The position numbers were made by a program, and so were the translations under genes. Positions 32,776 to 40,498 of a stretch of DNA of 47,772 nucleotides are shown here, in pieces. The DNA comes from Streptomyces himastatinicus ATCC 53653 (lineage in GTDB: Bacteria > Actinomycetota > Actinomycetes > Streptomycetales > Streptomycetaceae), in NCBI RefSeq assembly GCF_000158915.1, contig NZ_GG657754.1, forward strand, positions 7,403,923 to 7,451,694. The letters are read 5' to 3'. A model generated the notes under the pieces. It was not told the DNA's origin, did not search any database, and worked only from the letters and a program-made list of their open reading frames with translations. How positions within the stretch are numbered: the first letter of the stretch is position 1; every line of letters begins with the position of its first letter.

Positions 32776-32808
32776 AAAGACCCCCAGCCGGTCCCGGTTG
32801 GGGGTTTT
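32776..32808 (+). terminator. Original tRNA-Val terminator
   Basis: AAAGACCCCCAGCCGG pairs with CCGGTTGGGGGTTTT through one G-T position. It is the third copy of the tRNA terminator and now lies beyond the island. Confidence 0.75.
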
Positions 32809-32822
32809 CCATACCGCGGAGG

Positions 32823-33494
32823 TCACGTGGTTGCCGCCGACGCTTCCCGCAGGGCGGCCGCGGCAGCGTGGGTGATCGGGTCGCCGTGGCCGAAGGCCGC
32901 CGTGTCGACGTCCAGTTTGGCCAGACGGTGCAGCGACTCGATGGCCCGGGCGCGGTCGGTGTTGAAGACGCCCAGCATGGTCCGGCCGACGTTGGCGACC
33001 GCGTCGCCGGTGAACAGCACCCTCGGCCCGGGCAGGTGGAGCGCGATCGAGCCGTCCGTGTGCCCGGGCACCGCGACGACCGTCGCGCCGCCGCCGAACG
33101 CCAGCACATCGCCGTCCTCGACCTCGCGGTCCACTCGGCACGGCGGCGCGGGCGGCAGCGTCGGAAGGGCCGCCTTGATCGGTACCTCGAACTCCTCCAG
33201 TACCGGCGGCGCCCCCACTGCCTCACCCCGGATCACCGGGGCCTCCAGCCGGTGCGCGATGACCTCCGCGCCGTGCCGGTCGGCGAGTTCGGCTGCCGAG
33301 CCGGTGTGGTCCTCGTGCCAGTGCGTCAGCACGATCCGCCGCAGCGCCCCGTCCAGGGCGGCTTCGATGTCCGCCGCGCAGTCGGCCGTCCCGGTGTCGA
33401 TGAGGGTCAGCTCGTCGCCGTCCCGCCACAGGTAGGCGGCCCCCACGGGAAAGCGGAGCATGCGCAGGCTCGGTAGTACCTCGATGACCTCCAT
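32823..33494 (-). CDS. Metallo-beta-lactamase-fold hydrolase
   Basis: A 223-residue MBL-fold protein. The dinuclear metal motif THWHEDH (H58, H60, D62, H63) follows LTLIDTGTADCA. Later ligands are in VPGHTDGSIALHL and LFTGDAVANVG (aspartate), with a final FGHGDPI. The ATG at 33494 gives the start MEVIEVLPSL with AGGG 8 nt upstream. It lies just outside the island on the minus strand. The subfamily is glyoxalase-II/lactonase-like but substrate is not predictable. Confidence 0.9.
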   Translation of the reverse strand: MEVIEVLPSLRMLRFPVGAAYLWRDGDELTLIDTGTADCAADIEAALDGALRRIVLTHWHEDHTGSAAELADRHGAEVIAHRLEAPVIRGEAVGAPPVLEEFEVPIKAALPTLPPAPPCRVDREVEDGDVLAFGGGATVVAVPGHTDGSIALHLPGPRVLFTGDAVANVGRTMLGVFNTDRARAIESLHRLAKLDVDTAAFGHGDPITHAAAAALREASAATT

Positions 33495-33656
33495 GCGACG
33501 CACCCTGCACGACCGCCCGCACGGCCGTCCGGACCTTCGCTGAGGGCAGAGCGGAGAGGGACGCGGCAATGATGTGGCAGAGTCCGTCGCGGGCCTGGTA
33601 GAGCTGTGGTGCCAACCCCATCCCCACCCCACCGGCCGAGATCGAGGAGACCTGGA

Positions 33657-34022
33657 GTGACCCCCGAGCAGCTGCGGTCCTTTTGCGTGTCCTTCAACGC
33701 GGCCGCGGAGGAGTTCCCGTTCCCCCGCGTACCGGAGGTCTCGGCCTTCAAGGTGTGCGGCAAGATCTTCGCGCTGACGACCCTGGACGCGCGTCCCCTC
33801 ACGGTGAACCTGAAGTGCGAGCCGGAGGCCGCGATGCGGCTGCGCGAGGACCATGCGGGGCTGATCGTGCCGGGGTGGCACATGAACAAGCGGCACTGGA
33901 ACACGGTGACGGTGGATGGCGACCTCCCGGACCAGCTGGTCCGGGAGCTGATCGAGGACTCCTACGATCTGGTGGTCGCGGGGTTGCCGAGGGCCGAGCG
34001 CCTTCGTCTCGACCGGCCTTGA
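33657..34022 (+). CDS. MmcQ/YjbR family protein
   Basis: A 121-residue protein of the MmcQ/YjbR (CyaY-like fold) family. The typical features are FPFPRVPEVSAFKVCGKIFAL, VNLKCEPEAAMRLREDH, GWHMNKRHWNTV and the C-terminal ELIEDSYDLVVAGLP. The GTG at 33657 is used because GAGGAG lies about 9 nt upstream and the product then begins MTPEQLRSF, the family start. It is divergent from the MBL gene (162 bp between). Function is unclear; DNA binding has been suggested for the family. Confidence 0.92.
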   Translation: MTPEQLRSFCVSFNAAAEEFPFPRVPEVSAFKVCGKIFALTTLDARPLTVNLKCEPEAAMRLREDHAGLIVPGWHMNKRHWNTVTVDGDLPDQLVRELIEDSYDLVVAGLPRAERLRLDRP

Positions 34023-34028
34023 GCCTCT

Positions 34029-34502
34029 TCAGCGCTTGGCCGACAGGTGAAAGCGCGCGATGCGTACCCGGTCCGCCGCGGCCACCGCCTCCTCGTGGGT
34101 CGGGTGGCGGTCGCGCGGGAAGCCGACGAACGGGTCCCGGATCGCCCCGGGGCCCTTGCGCTGGACGAGTTCCTCCAGCAAGCGCGCCACCTCCTCCCGG
34201 TCCTCGACGGCCGTCGCCTCGGCGCGTACCTCCCGGCCGCGCAGCCGCAGACGTACGGTGCGACGGTTCCGGAAGTTGCTCATCCAGCCGGTCCGCGCGC
34301 CGAAGGCCCACACCTCGCCCGGGGCCGGGCGGTAGTAGGCCACCGGAATGGCGAAGGTGCGCCCGGACTTGGCGCCCTCGTAGGTGAGCAGCATGAGCCG
34401 ACCGCTCACGAGCGGATGCAGCCGGGACCGGAGAAGCGGCCGGACCAAGCGGTTCGCGGCGTTGAAGAAGCGCTCCGGCGGATGCCATCGCGTACGAGCC
34501 AT
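34029..34502 (-). CDS. Deazaflavin-dependent nitroreductase family protein
   Basis: A 157-residue F420/deazaflavin-dependent oxidoreductase of the DDN type. It has the family pattern LMLLTYEGAKSGRTFAIPV, then AYYRPAPGEVWAFGAR and WMSNFRNRRTVRLRLRGREV. The ATG at 34502 (MARTRWHPP) has GGAGGAG 10 nt upstream; an upstream ATG at 34541 is not needed. It is convergent with the MmcQ gene, 6 nt apart. Such proteins reduce quinones or other hydride acceptors using F420H2; substrate unknown. Confidence 0.87.
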   Translation of the reverse strand: MARTRWHPPERFFNAANRLVRPLLRSRLHPLVSGRLMLLTYEGAKSGRTFAIPVAYYRPAPGEVWAFGARTGWMSNFRNRRTVRLRLRGREVRAEATAVEDREEVARLLEELVQRKGPGAIRDPFVGFPRDRHPTHEEAVAAADRVRIARFHLSAKR

Positions 34503-34598
34503 GGGTGACGGACTCCTCCTCGCCCTCGTCCCGTCGAACATCGTCCGCTCGCCAACCTAGGGGCGCGCTGCGGGTACTGACAATGCCTCAGGGCGCCG

Positions 34599-35276
34599 CT
34601 ACGCCCCGCGCGCCCGGCGCCCGCGGGGTGGGCCGCTGCCCGCTCCGTTCAGCGGGATCATGGACTCCAGCGTGGCCCCCCTGACCCAGGCGCCGAGCAG
34701 GTTGCGGTGCAGGGCGAGGAGTCCGTGCTTCACGGCCAGGGCGCGGGCCGCCCGCGTGAAGTCGGCCGTGGTGACGAAGGCGGCGACATCCGCCCCGTGT
34801 TCGGCCTTCGCGGTGCCCAGGAACTTCTGCATGTCCCCGCTCGATACGGTGCGGTGCGCCGCGTAGTGCTTGCACTGGATCACCAGCCGACGGCCGTCCG
34901 GCATCAGGCCGGTGACGTCGGCGCCCAGGTCGCCCGACTTCCCGGAGACGACGACCTGGGTGCAGCCGTCGCGGCGGCACAGCTCCGCGATGTACAGCTC
35001 GAAACGCTGCCATGTCATGGCGTCGACCTCGGCCATGGAGCGCTCGCGCGCCTTGTCCTCCTCCTCGGCCTGCCAGGCGCGATGTCCGGCGACCGTCGTG
35101 CGGTGGGTCGTACGCAGCCACCAGACGGTGCCGCCGAGCAGCGCTACGAGGGCCGCTCCGAGGACGTACGGCCACACCGCGTCCCAGGTCAGGGCCAGGA
35201 TGAGCAGCAGTGCGGCGCCGGTGGTCCAGGCCCCGCGGCGTAAGGACCGCTTACGTCCACGTCGTGTCGTCACCAC
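34599..35276 (-). CDS. Membrane-anchored Mrr-like restriction endonuclease domain protein
   Basis: A 225-residue protein. A basic N-terminus (TRRGRKRSLRRG) is followed by two hydrophobic helices (TGAALLLILALTW, YVLGAALVALLGGTVWWL), then a charged linker. The C-terminal part is a PD-(D/E)xK nuclease of the Mrr_cat type: WQRFELYIAELCRRDG, then GDLGADVTG (catalytic aspartate) and LVIQCKHY (QxK). The GTG at 35276 follows GGGGGAGAG; a GTG one codon later is equivalent. Possibly a DNA-uptake or phage barrier at the membrane, but no partner methylase is adjacent. Confidence 0.85.
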   Translation of the reverse strand: MVTTRRGRKRSLRRGAWTTGAALLLILALTWDAVWPYVLGAALVALLGGTVWWLRTTHRTTVAGHRAWQAEEEDKARERSMAEVDAMTWQRFELYIAELCRRDGCTQVVVSGKSGDLGADVTGLMPDGRRLVIQCKHYAAHRTVSSGDMQKFLGTAKAEHGADVAAFVTTADFTRAARALAVKHGLLALHRNLLGAWVRGATLESMIPLNGAGSGPPRGRRARGA

Positions 35277-35346
35277 GTCTCTCTCCCCCTCGCGAGCCGG
35301 GGAAATTCCGGTGACGGCGACGCGCGTCGTTTCTAGGGTGAGCCTT

Positions 35347-36273
35347 GTGCTGTCCCGTCCCTCCTTCATCACCGACGACGCGGTCGCGCGTGCGGTCGCC
35401 GCGCACTGGCTGCCCGAGGCCGCCGAGGCGGACTACCTGCCCTGGGGGTTCGGCGCCCACCACTGGCGGGTGGCCGGTGGTGGGACGAGCCTGTTCGTGA
35501 CGTTGGACCAGTTGGCGCCCCGGCACACCGCGGCCTCGCTGGAGGCCGCCTACGCGGGGGCCGCGGCGCTGGCGGACGCCGGGCTGGGCGTGGTGTGCGC
35601 GCCGTTGCCCGCCCGGACCGGGCGGTTCACCGTCGACGTCGGGGCCGGAATGCTCAGCGTGACACCGTGGCTGGAGGGGCGGACCCCGACGGAGGCGGAG
35701 GCGCGCGAGCCCGGCCACCTGCGGGAGGTCCTCGCGGTGCTGGCCGCGCTGCACGGCGCCGCGTCACCGGACGGCCTGCGGCGCTGGGCCCCGCGCGTCG
35801 GCCCCGGTTTCGCCGACGAGCTGCGGGCCCGCACCGCCGCCCGGCCCTGGACGTCCGGCCCGCTGGCGGAGGAGGCCCGCACCGCGCTCGCCGACCACGG
35901 CGACGCGATCACGCGCTGGACGGGCCGGTACCACCAACTCGCCGATCTCGCCCTCGCGCACCAGGACTCCTGGGTGCCGACCCACGGCGAGCCGCACCAC
36001 GCCAACCAGCTCGTGGACGCCCACGGGCTGAGGCTGGTCGACTGGGAATCGCTGGCCCTCGCACCCCGCGAGCGGGACTATGCCGACCTCCTCACCGCGG
36101 GCGCGGGCGACCGCCTGCACGCCGGCCCCGCGATGGTCGAGCTGTTCGCGCTGGACTGGCGGCTGTCCGAGATCGACGAGTACGCGCGCTGGTTCGCCGC
36201 TCCGCACACCGGCAGCGATGACGACCACACCGCGCTGGAGGGGCTGCACGAGGAGCTGTCAGCGGCCCTGTGA
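35347..36273 (+). CDS. Aminoglycoside phosphotransferase (APH) family kinase
   Basis: A 308-residue APH-fold small-molecule kinase. The Brenner motif is HGEPHHAN (H213-N220), with glutamate (E215) where most APH enzymes have the catalytic aspartate. The metal-binding aspartate lies in LRLVDWES, and the C-terminal helices end with RLSEIDEYARWF. The GTG at 35347 follows a weak AGGGTGAG. Streptomycetes carry several such orphan kinases and antibiotic resistance cannot be assumed. The 3' end overlaps the convergent methyltransferase gene by 15 bp. Confidence 0.85.
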   Translation: MLSRPSFITDDAVARAVAAHWLPEAAEADYLPWGFGAHHWRVAGGGTSLFVTLDQLAPRHTAASLEAAYAGAAALADAGLGVVCAPLPARTGRFTVDVGAGMLSVTPWLEGRTPTEAEAREPGHLREVLAVLAALHGAASPDGLRRWAPRVGPGFADELRARTAARPWTSGPLAEEARTALADHGDAITRWTGRYHQLADLALAHQDSWVPTHGEPHHANQLVDAHGLRLVDWESLALAPRERDYADLLTAGAGDRLHAGPAMVELFALDWRLSEIDEYARWFAAPHTGSDDDHTALEGLHEELSAAL

Positions 36274-37344
36274 GCCAGGGGGCAGCCACACCTGCTGGCC
36301 CTCGGAGGTCACCGTCAGCCCGAACGCGTCGGCGCCCGGGCTCCCGGCGGCAACGAAGTCGTCGTAGACGGCCATGACTTCCTGCCACAGGTCGCGGGGG
36401 CCGTACTGCCACGTCTCCTGCGCGTTGACGGTGGCGGCCGAACCGCTTCGGTCGTGGAGCCACATCTGGTACGCGCCGTCCTGCGTCCCGTCGGCCATGA
36501 CCACGCCCGGCAGCCGCGCGCCCGCGTAGAGGGCGAAGCCCAGGTCGGCCAGTGCGTCGAGGGGCAGTGGGCCCGGGGTGCCGCGGCGGCCGGTGCCGCT
36601 GTCCACGGGGGCGTCCGGGCGGGGGCGTTCGGAGCGCATCGGCATGAACTTGGCGCCTCCGACGAACCGGCCGCGGGCCGTGCCGTCCGCGGCCTTCTCG
36701 AGCCGTACCAGGGCGCCGGACCAGAAGTCCCCGGCCAGCGGCGCGACGATGATCCCGCCCACGGCGGTCTGTTGTACCCAGGCGTGGGGGACGCGGCGCA
36801 CGGAGCAGGTGGCGATGATCCGGTCGTACGGCGCCGCGGGTTCCCATCCGCGCGCACCGTCGCCGCATACGACGCCGGGGCGGTAACCGGCCTCCTCGAT
36901 GACCTTCGCGGCCCTCTCCGCCAGCACCTGATCGACCTCGATGCTGGTGACGTTCTCGCTGCCGAGCCGCTGGGCGAGCAGTGCCGCGTTCCAGCCGCTG
37001 CCGGTGCCGATCTCCAGTACGCGGTGCCCGGCGGCGATGTCGAGCGCGCCGAGCATCCGGGCCACCATGGTGGGCATGGAGTTGGACGAGGTCGCCAGCC
37101 TCGGGCCGTCGCCGTGTCCGTCGTCCACCTGGGTGACGATCGGTACGTCGCGGTAGACAAGGTCCCACCAGGCGTCGTCCGTCGTGACCGGCACGCAGGT
37201 GGCCTGCTGCTCCCAGATGTCCGCCGGGATGAAGAGGTGGCGCGGCACGACCTCGAACGCGCCGCGCCAGTCCGCGGACAGGGCCCCGGACGCCGTGAGC
37301 GCGTCCAGGAGCGCGGTGTGGCGCGCCTGCCACCGTTCGGTCAA
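36259..37344 (-). CDS. PCMT-like (protein-L-isoaspartate methyltransferase family) protein
   Basis: A 361-residue SAM-dependent methyltransferase. The N-terminal half matches PCMT: FEVVPRHLFIPADIWEQ, MPTMVARML, SAM motif HRVLEIGTGSGWNAALLAQ and VTSIEVDQVLAERA. The C-terminal extension (after about 210) includes FALYAGARLPGV and is typical of actinobacterial enzymes that methylate RiPP peptides. The TTG at 37344 has GAGG 5 nt upstream. It starts 7 nt after a 34-residue proline-rich gene and is probably translationally coupled to it. Repair of damaged proteins is the alternative role. Confidence 0.85.
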   Translation of the reverse strand: MTERWQARHTALLDALTASGALSADWRGAFEVVPRHLFIPADIWEQQATCVPVTTDDAWWDLVYRDVPIVTQVDDGHGDGPRLATSSNSMPTMVARMLGALDIAAGHRVLEIGTGSGWNAALLAQRLGSENVTSIEVDQVLAERAAKVIEEAGYRPGVVCGDGARGWEPAAPYDRIIATCSVRRVPHAWVQQTAVGGIIVAPLAGDFWSGALVRLEKAADGTARGRFVGGAKFMPMRSERPRPDAPVDSGTGRRGTPGPLPLDALADLGFALYAGARLPGVVMADGTQDGAYQMWLHDRSGSAATVNAQETWQYGPRDLWQEVMAVYDDFVAAGSPGADAFGLTVTSEGQQVWLPPGSQGR

Positions 37345-37351
37345 CGGGTCC

Positions 37352-37456
37352 TCATCTCTGCTTCGATGGCTGATCGCCGTCCGGCGGGGGAGGCGGCGGG
37401 GGCGTCCACGGTTTGATCGGGGCGGGGTCACCCTTGTGCTTGCTCTCGGCGATCAC
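37352..37456 (-). CDS. 34-residue poly-proline small protein upstream of methyltransferase
   Basis: Reads MIAESKHKGDPAPIKPWT, seven consecutive prolines, then DGDQPSKQR. The GTG at 37456 stands 6 nt behind a perfect GGAGG. The stop is 7 nt before the methyltransferase TTG. The coupling suggests either a peptide substrate of the methyltransferase or a leader whose proline run stalls ribosomes and tunes methyltransferase translation. There is no cysteine and no known precursor signature. Confidence 0.65.
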   Translation of the reverse strand: MIAESKHKGDPAPIKPWTPPPPPPPDGDQPSKQR

Positions 37457-37761
37457 TGGCTACCTCCGGGGCATTCATTGTTGCGGAGCGGAAGGTGGGC
37501 GCGCAGGCCGGGCGAGTGTGGAGAGTGTGCCCGGCCGCGCTGGAGCTGTGCTTGATCGCGATGGCGACCGGCACCCGTGGGGGTGGTTATCCACAGGCTC
37601 CGGCGGTTGTCGGTGGGGGGCCGTACCGTGATTCCTGTCCTTATTCACGCTGCTGGGCTGCGCGTGACTCGGATGCGGAAGGCCGGGCCCTACAGCACGG
37701 GTCCGGCCTTCGTCCGGTATTCCGGTGCGGGGGGCAGGGGGGTGGAGTAGCGTCGGCGGGC
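37457..37761. other. Divergent intergenic region with a 13-bp hairpin
   Basis: About 305 bases between divergent genes. It contains a stem-loop at 37678-37711 (GAAGGCCGGGCCC / GGGTCCGGCCTTC, one G-T pair, 8-nt loop). TAGCGT at 37747-37752, 9 nt before the DinB ATG, may be the -10 of a leaderless transcript. Nothing else recognised. Confidence 0.45.
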
Positions 37762-38274
37762 ATGATTCCTGCACGGGTACGGCCTGCGTACGGGGCCGAT
37801 GAGCGGACGCAGTTGGTCGGCTGGCTGGATATGCAGCGGTCGATCGTCCACTGGAAGTGTGAGGGGCTGGCTCCCGAAGATGCCCATCGGGCGGTGCTGC
37901 CCGGTTCGCCGCTGATGACGATGGCCGGTGTGGTGTCCCATATGCGGTGGGTCGAGCACCTCTGGTTCGAGGTCGTTCTGAGGGGTGGGCCCAAGGAGGG
38001 GCCGCGGTTCGAGGAGGGGGTCGAGGACGCGGACATGCGGGTGGCGGGGATTCCGCTGGACCGGTTGCTCGCCGAGTACGAGCAGCAGTGCGCGGTGTCG
38101 GACGCGATCATCGCGGACCATGCGCTGGACGACGTCGCCCGGCGTATGGGCCCGTCCGAAGCCGCGCCCTCGCTGCGGTGGATCTTGTTCCACATGATCG
38201 AGGAAACCGCCCGGCACGCCGGGCATATGGATGCGATGCGGGAGCTGATCGATGGGGGGAGGGGCTACTACTGA
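37762..38274 (+). CDS. DinB / DUF664 family protein
   Basis: A 170-residue four-helix-bundle protein of the DinB/DUF664 superfamily. The three metal-ligand histidines are visible in VVSHMRWVEHLWF (first) and HMIEETARHAGHMD (second and third). The family includes mycothiol-dependent enzymes, so a mycothiol S-transferase role is possible but unproven. The ATG at 37762 lacks a ribosome site and may be leaderless. It overlaps the next small gene by 4 bp if that begins at CTG. Confidence 0.88.
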   Translation: MIPARVRPAYGADERTQLVGWLDMQRSIVHWKCEGLAPEDAHRAVLPGSPLMTMAGVVSHMRWVEHLWFEVVLRGGPKEGPRFEEGVEDADMRVAGIPLDRLLAEYEQQCAVSDAIIADHALDDVARRMGPSEAAPSLRWILFHMIEETARHAGHMDAMRELIDGGRGYY

Positions 38275-38654
38275 GCGCCGAAGGCGAGGACTTCGTCGTA
38301 CGGATCGGGGTGTACGCGACCGAGGGCGACCTCGCGCGGGTCGTCGACGGGTTCCGTCGGCTGCTGGACGAGGGCCCGGAGGCGTATGAGCTGGCGGTGG
38401 TGGCGGACCAGGGGGAGCTGGGTGAGCTGTACGAGGAGCTGCCGCAGCAGTGGCGGTGTCAGTATCCGGGCGCTGATCCGGGGGAGCGAGGGGTGTGGGA
38501 GATCCGGGTCGGGGTGCGGGCCGACCGGCAGCGGATGGACGCCCTGCGCGAGGCATTGACCCGGGTTGTCTGCCCGGACCCCGAGCATGCCTCGCCCTGT
38601 CCGGTCCCCTGGGCGGCCGGTTACACGACGGGCAGGTGGGACGTGTCGTTGTAG
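38271..38654 (+). CDS. Hypothetical protein with probable CTG start
   Basis: A frame of about 127 residues: SAEGEDFVVRIGVYATEGDL, later QWRCQYPGADPGERGVWEIR and VVCPDPEHASPCPVPW. It has normal high-GC coding character and looks like a conserved streptomycete protein. There is no ATG, GTG or TTG near the expected N-terminus. A CTG at 38271, overlapping the DinB stop and preceded by GGGGGGAGGGG, fits best. The first standard start (GTG 38309) would remove 12 residues of the core. Function unknown. It is convergent with the phosphatase gene. Confidence 0.65.
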   Translation: MSAEGEDFVVRIGVYATEGDLARVVDGFRRLLDEGPEAYELAVVADQGELGELYEELPQQWRCQYPGADPGERGVWEIRVGVRADRQRMDALREALTRVVCPDPEHASPCPVPWAAGYTTGRWDVSL

Positions 38655-39208
38655 GAGACCAAGGAGGCGGGGAAGCCCGGGCGGTAGCGGAGGACGGTCA
38701 GGGCCGCGTTGTCGTGGTTGAGGCCCATCCAGCGCCAGGGCGGTGCGTCGAGCGCGGCCCGGACGAGCCAGCCGATGAGGAAGTTGTGGGTGACGACCAG
38801 TTCGTGGCGGTCCTCGGCGCCGGGCACCGGGCCGGTGAAGCGTTCCAGAGCCTCGTGGGCCAGCCGCGGGCCGTCGGCGCGCTCGTCGGCGGGGACGCGG
38901 TGGACGAAGTCGAGGAGCAAGTCGGCTGCGTCGGGCGGGAGTTCGTCGCGTTCCGGCGTATGCGGGACGTAGTCCCCGGCGGGTTCGCAGGCGTGTGCGG
39001 GTACGTCGTCGAGCTGGGCGGCGATCAGGTGTGCCGTCTGGGCGGCGCGCGGGAGCGGGCCGTGGTGGACGGCGGTCAGCGGGACGTTCCGGAGCCGCTT
39101 GCCGAGCAGGACGGCCTGGCGGCGGCCGTGGTCCGTCAGCGCGCGCTCGTCCGGGGTCGCCTCGCCGTGCCGGGTCAGATAGAGGTGGCGGGTCGCCGTC
39201 GCGGTCAT
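38621..39208 (-). CDS. Histidine phosphatase family protein
   Basis: A 195-residue phosphoglycerate-mutase-like phosphatase. The catalytic histidine is in YLTRHGEA (R13, H14), the second in LVVTHNF, and an arginine in PLPRAAQTAHLIA completes the site. The ATG at 39208 follows GAAGGA by 5 nt, while the open frame continues far upstream without coding character. Its 3' end overlaps the convergent hypothetical gene by 34 bp. Substrate not predictable. Confidence 0.9.
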   Translation of the reverse strand: MTATATRHLYLTRHGEATPDERALTDHGRRQAVLLGKRLRNVPLTAVHHGPLPRAAQTAHLIAAQLDDVPAHACEPAGDYVPHTPERDELPPDAADLLLDFVHRVPADERADGPRLAHEALERFTGPVPGAEDRHELVVTHNFLIGWLVRAALDAPPWRWMGLNHDNAALTVLRYRPGFPASLVSYNDTSHLPVV

Positions 39209-39258
39209 GGGTTCCTTCGGGGGCCGGGTGTGAGCGTACGAACTGGTAGATGCCGTTG

Positions 39259-40173
39259 CTAGCGGCCCGGTTCCGGCTCGTCCGGGGTCAGCCGCACCAC
39301 GGTTTCGGCGAGTTGGACGCACACCTGCTCGATCTGCCGCCGGGTGTGGTCGCGCTCGGCGATGATCGCCGCGAGGAGGAGGGCGGTCAGTGTCGTGGAG
39401 CCGTTGAAGGCCTGGAGGGTGACCATCTGCGTCAGCAGCGAGTGGCCCGCGAAGGGGCCGACGCCTTCGGCCGTGGCCTGGATCGCGAGGACGGTGACGA
39501 TGAGCGAGCAGGGCGCGGCGCCGGGGAGCTGGAAGCGGAGAGCCGCCCAGATGAGGAAGGGGAAGACGAGGAAGAGCAGGCTGCCGGCCGAGCGGGTGGC
39601 CACCAGCATGACGCCCGCCGTGCCCAGCAGCAGCGCCGCCGCCTCCAGCCAGCGGTACGGGCTGACGCCGCGCGGGAGCCGGGCCCGGCGGGCGGCCAGC
39701 AGCAGGGGCGTGACGACCAGGACGCCCATCGCGTCCCCGGTCCACCAGACCGACCACGTGGGCCAGAAGGCGCTCATGGGGAGGGCGTCCGCGAGGACGA
39801 GGACGGCGGTGCCCAGGGTGGAGCTGATCAGCATTCCGGCCAGGGCGCCGAGGAAGACCAGGGCGAGGGCGTCCCGCAGCCGGTTCAGCTCCGTACGGAA
39901 GCCCGCCCGCCGCAGCAGCAGATACGCGCACAGCGGGGCCAGGGTGTTGCCCGCGACGATCGCGAGGACAGCGAGGGGCGCGGGACCGATGGGGGCGTTG
40001 ACCGCGAGGGCGCCGAGGGTGATCCCGGGCCAGCTGCGCGGGCCCAGCAGGAGCAGGCAGGCCAGCGCGATCCCGGTGGGCGGCCACAGCGGGGTGACCT
40101 GGCCGCGTACGAGTTCCTGGAGCAGACCGAGCTGGGCGCCCGCGTAGTAGACGGCGGCCACGGCGAGGGTCAT
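39259..40173 (-). CDS. MASE1 domain membrane protein without output domain
   Basis: A 304-residue integral membrane protein with about eight hydrophobic segments and the MASE1 hallmarks: LWPPTGIALACLLLLGPRSW near the N-terminus, WWTGDAMGVLVVTPLLL in the middle, FPFLIWAALRFQLPGA later. MASE1 normally precedes a GGDEF, EAL or kinase domain. Here it ends with only a 40-residue charged tail (AERDHTRRQIEQVCVQLAET). It may signal through a partner or be a truncated sensor. The ATG at 40173 has no evident ribosome site. Confidence 0.85.
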   Translation of the reverse strand: MTLAVAAVYYAGAQLGLLQELVRGQVTPLWPPTGIALACLLLLGPRSWPGITLGALAVNAPIGPAPLAVLAIVAGNTLAPLCAYLLLRRAGFRTELNRLRDALALVFLGALAGMLISSTLGTAVLVLADALPMSAFWPTWSVWWTGDAMGVLVVTPLLLAARRARLPRGVSPYRWLEAAALLLGTAGVMLVATRSAGSLLFLVFPFLIWAALRFQLPGAAPCSLIVTVLAIQATAEGVGPFAGHSLLTQMVTLQAFNGSTTLTALLLAAIIAERDHTRRQIEQVCVQLAETVVRLTPDEPEPGR

Positions 40174-40498
40174 GACGGCGGTGCGCCGGGCGGTGGTGCG
40201 CGGGGGCGTGGGCGTGAGCGGGTGCTTCGGGGCGGCCTGCCGCCGCTCTCGTCCCCGCCGTCGCGCACCACAGCGGTCATGACACTACGGACGGCCCGGC
40301 GGGTACGACCGGACACGCGGGCCGGTGCGGGCGGCCCGCCGTACGGGTGAGCCGTCACGGTGGGCCGTATGGGTGACCCGTACGGATCACCCCCGGCGCA
40401 TATGCGCACCGGGCTTGCCCACTTCCGCGCGAGACGCCACCGTTGTCCAGCAGCGGGCGCGCGCCGCGTGCCCGCATTCGACTGGGACCGGAGGTGCC
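40174..40498. other. Divergent intergenic region MASE1 / hydrolase
   Basis: About 325 bases between divergent genes. It contains several short repeats of CGTACGG/ACGGGT type but no recognisable promoter pair or RNA gene. Confidence 0.4.

Noticed and set aside
35347..36273. Antibiotic resistance gene
   Set aside because: The fold is APH-like, but the catalytic aspartate position is glutamate and the family is broad; no evidence for an antibiotic substrate.
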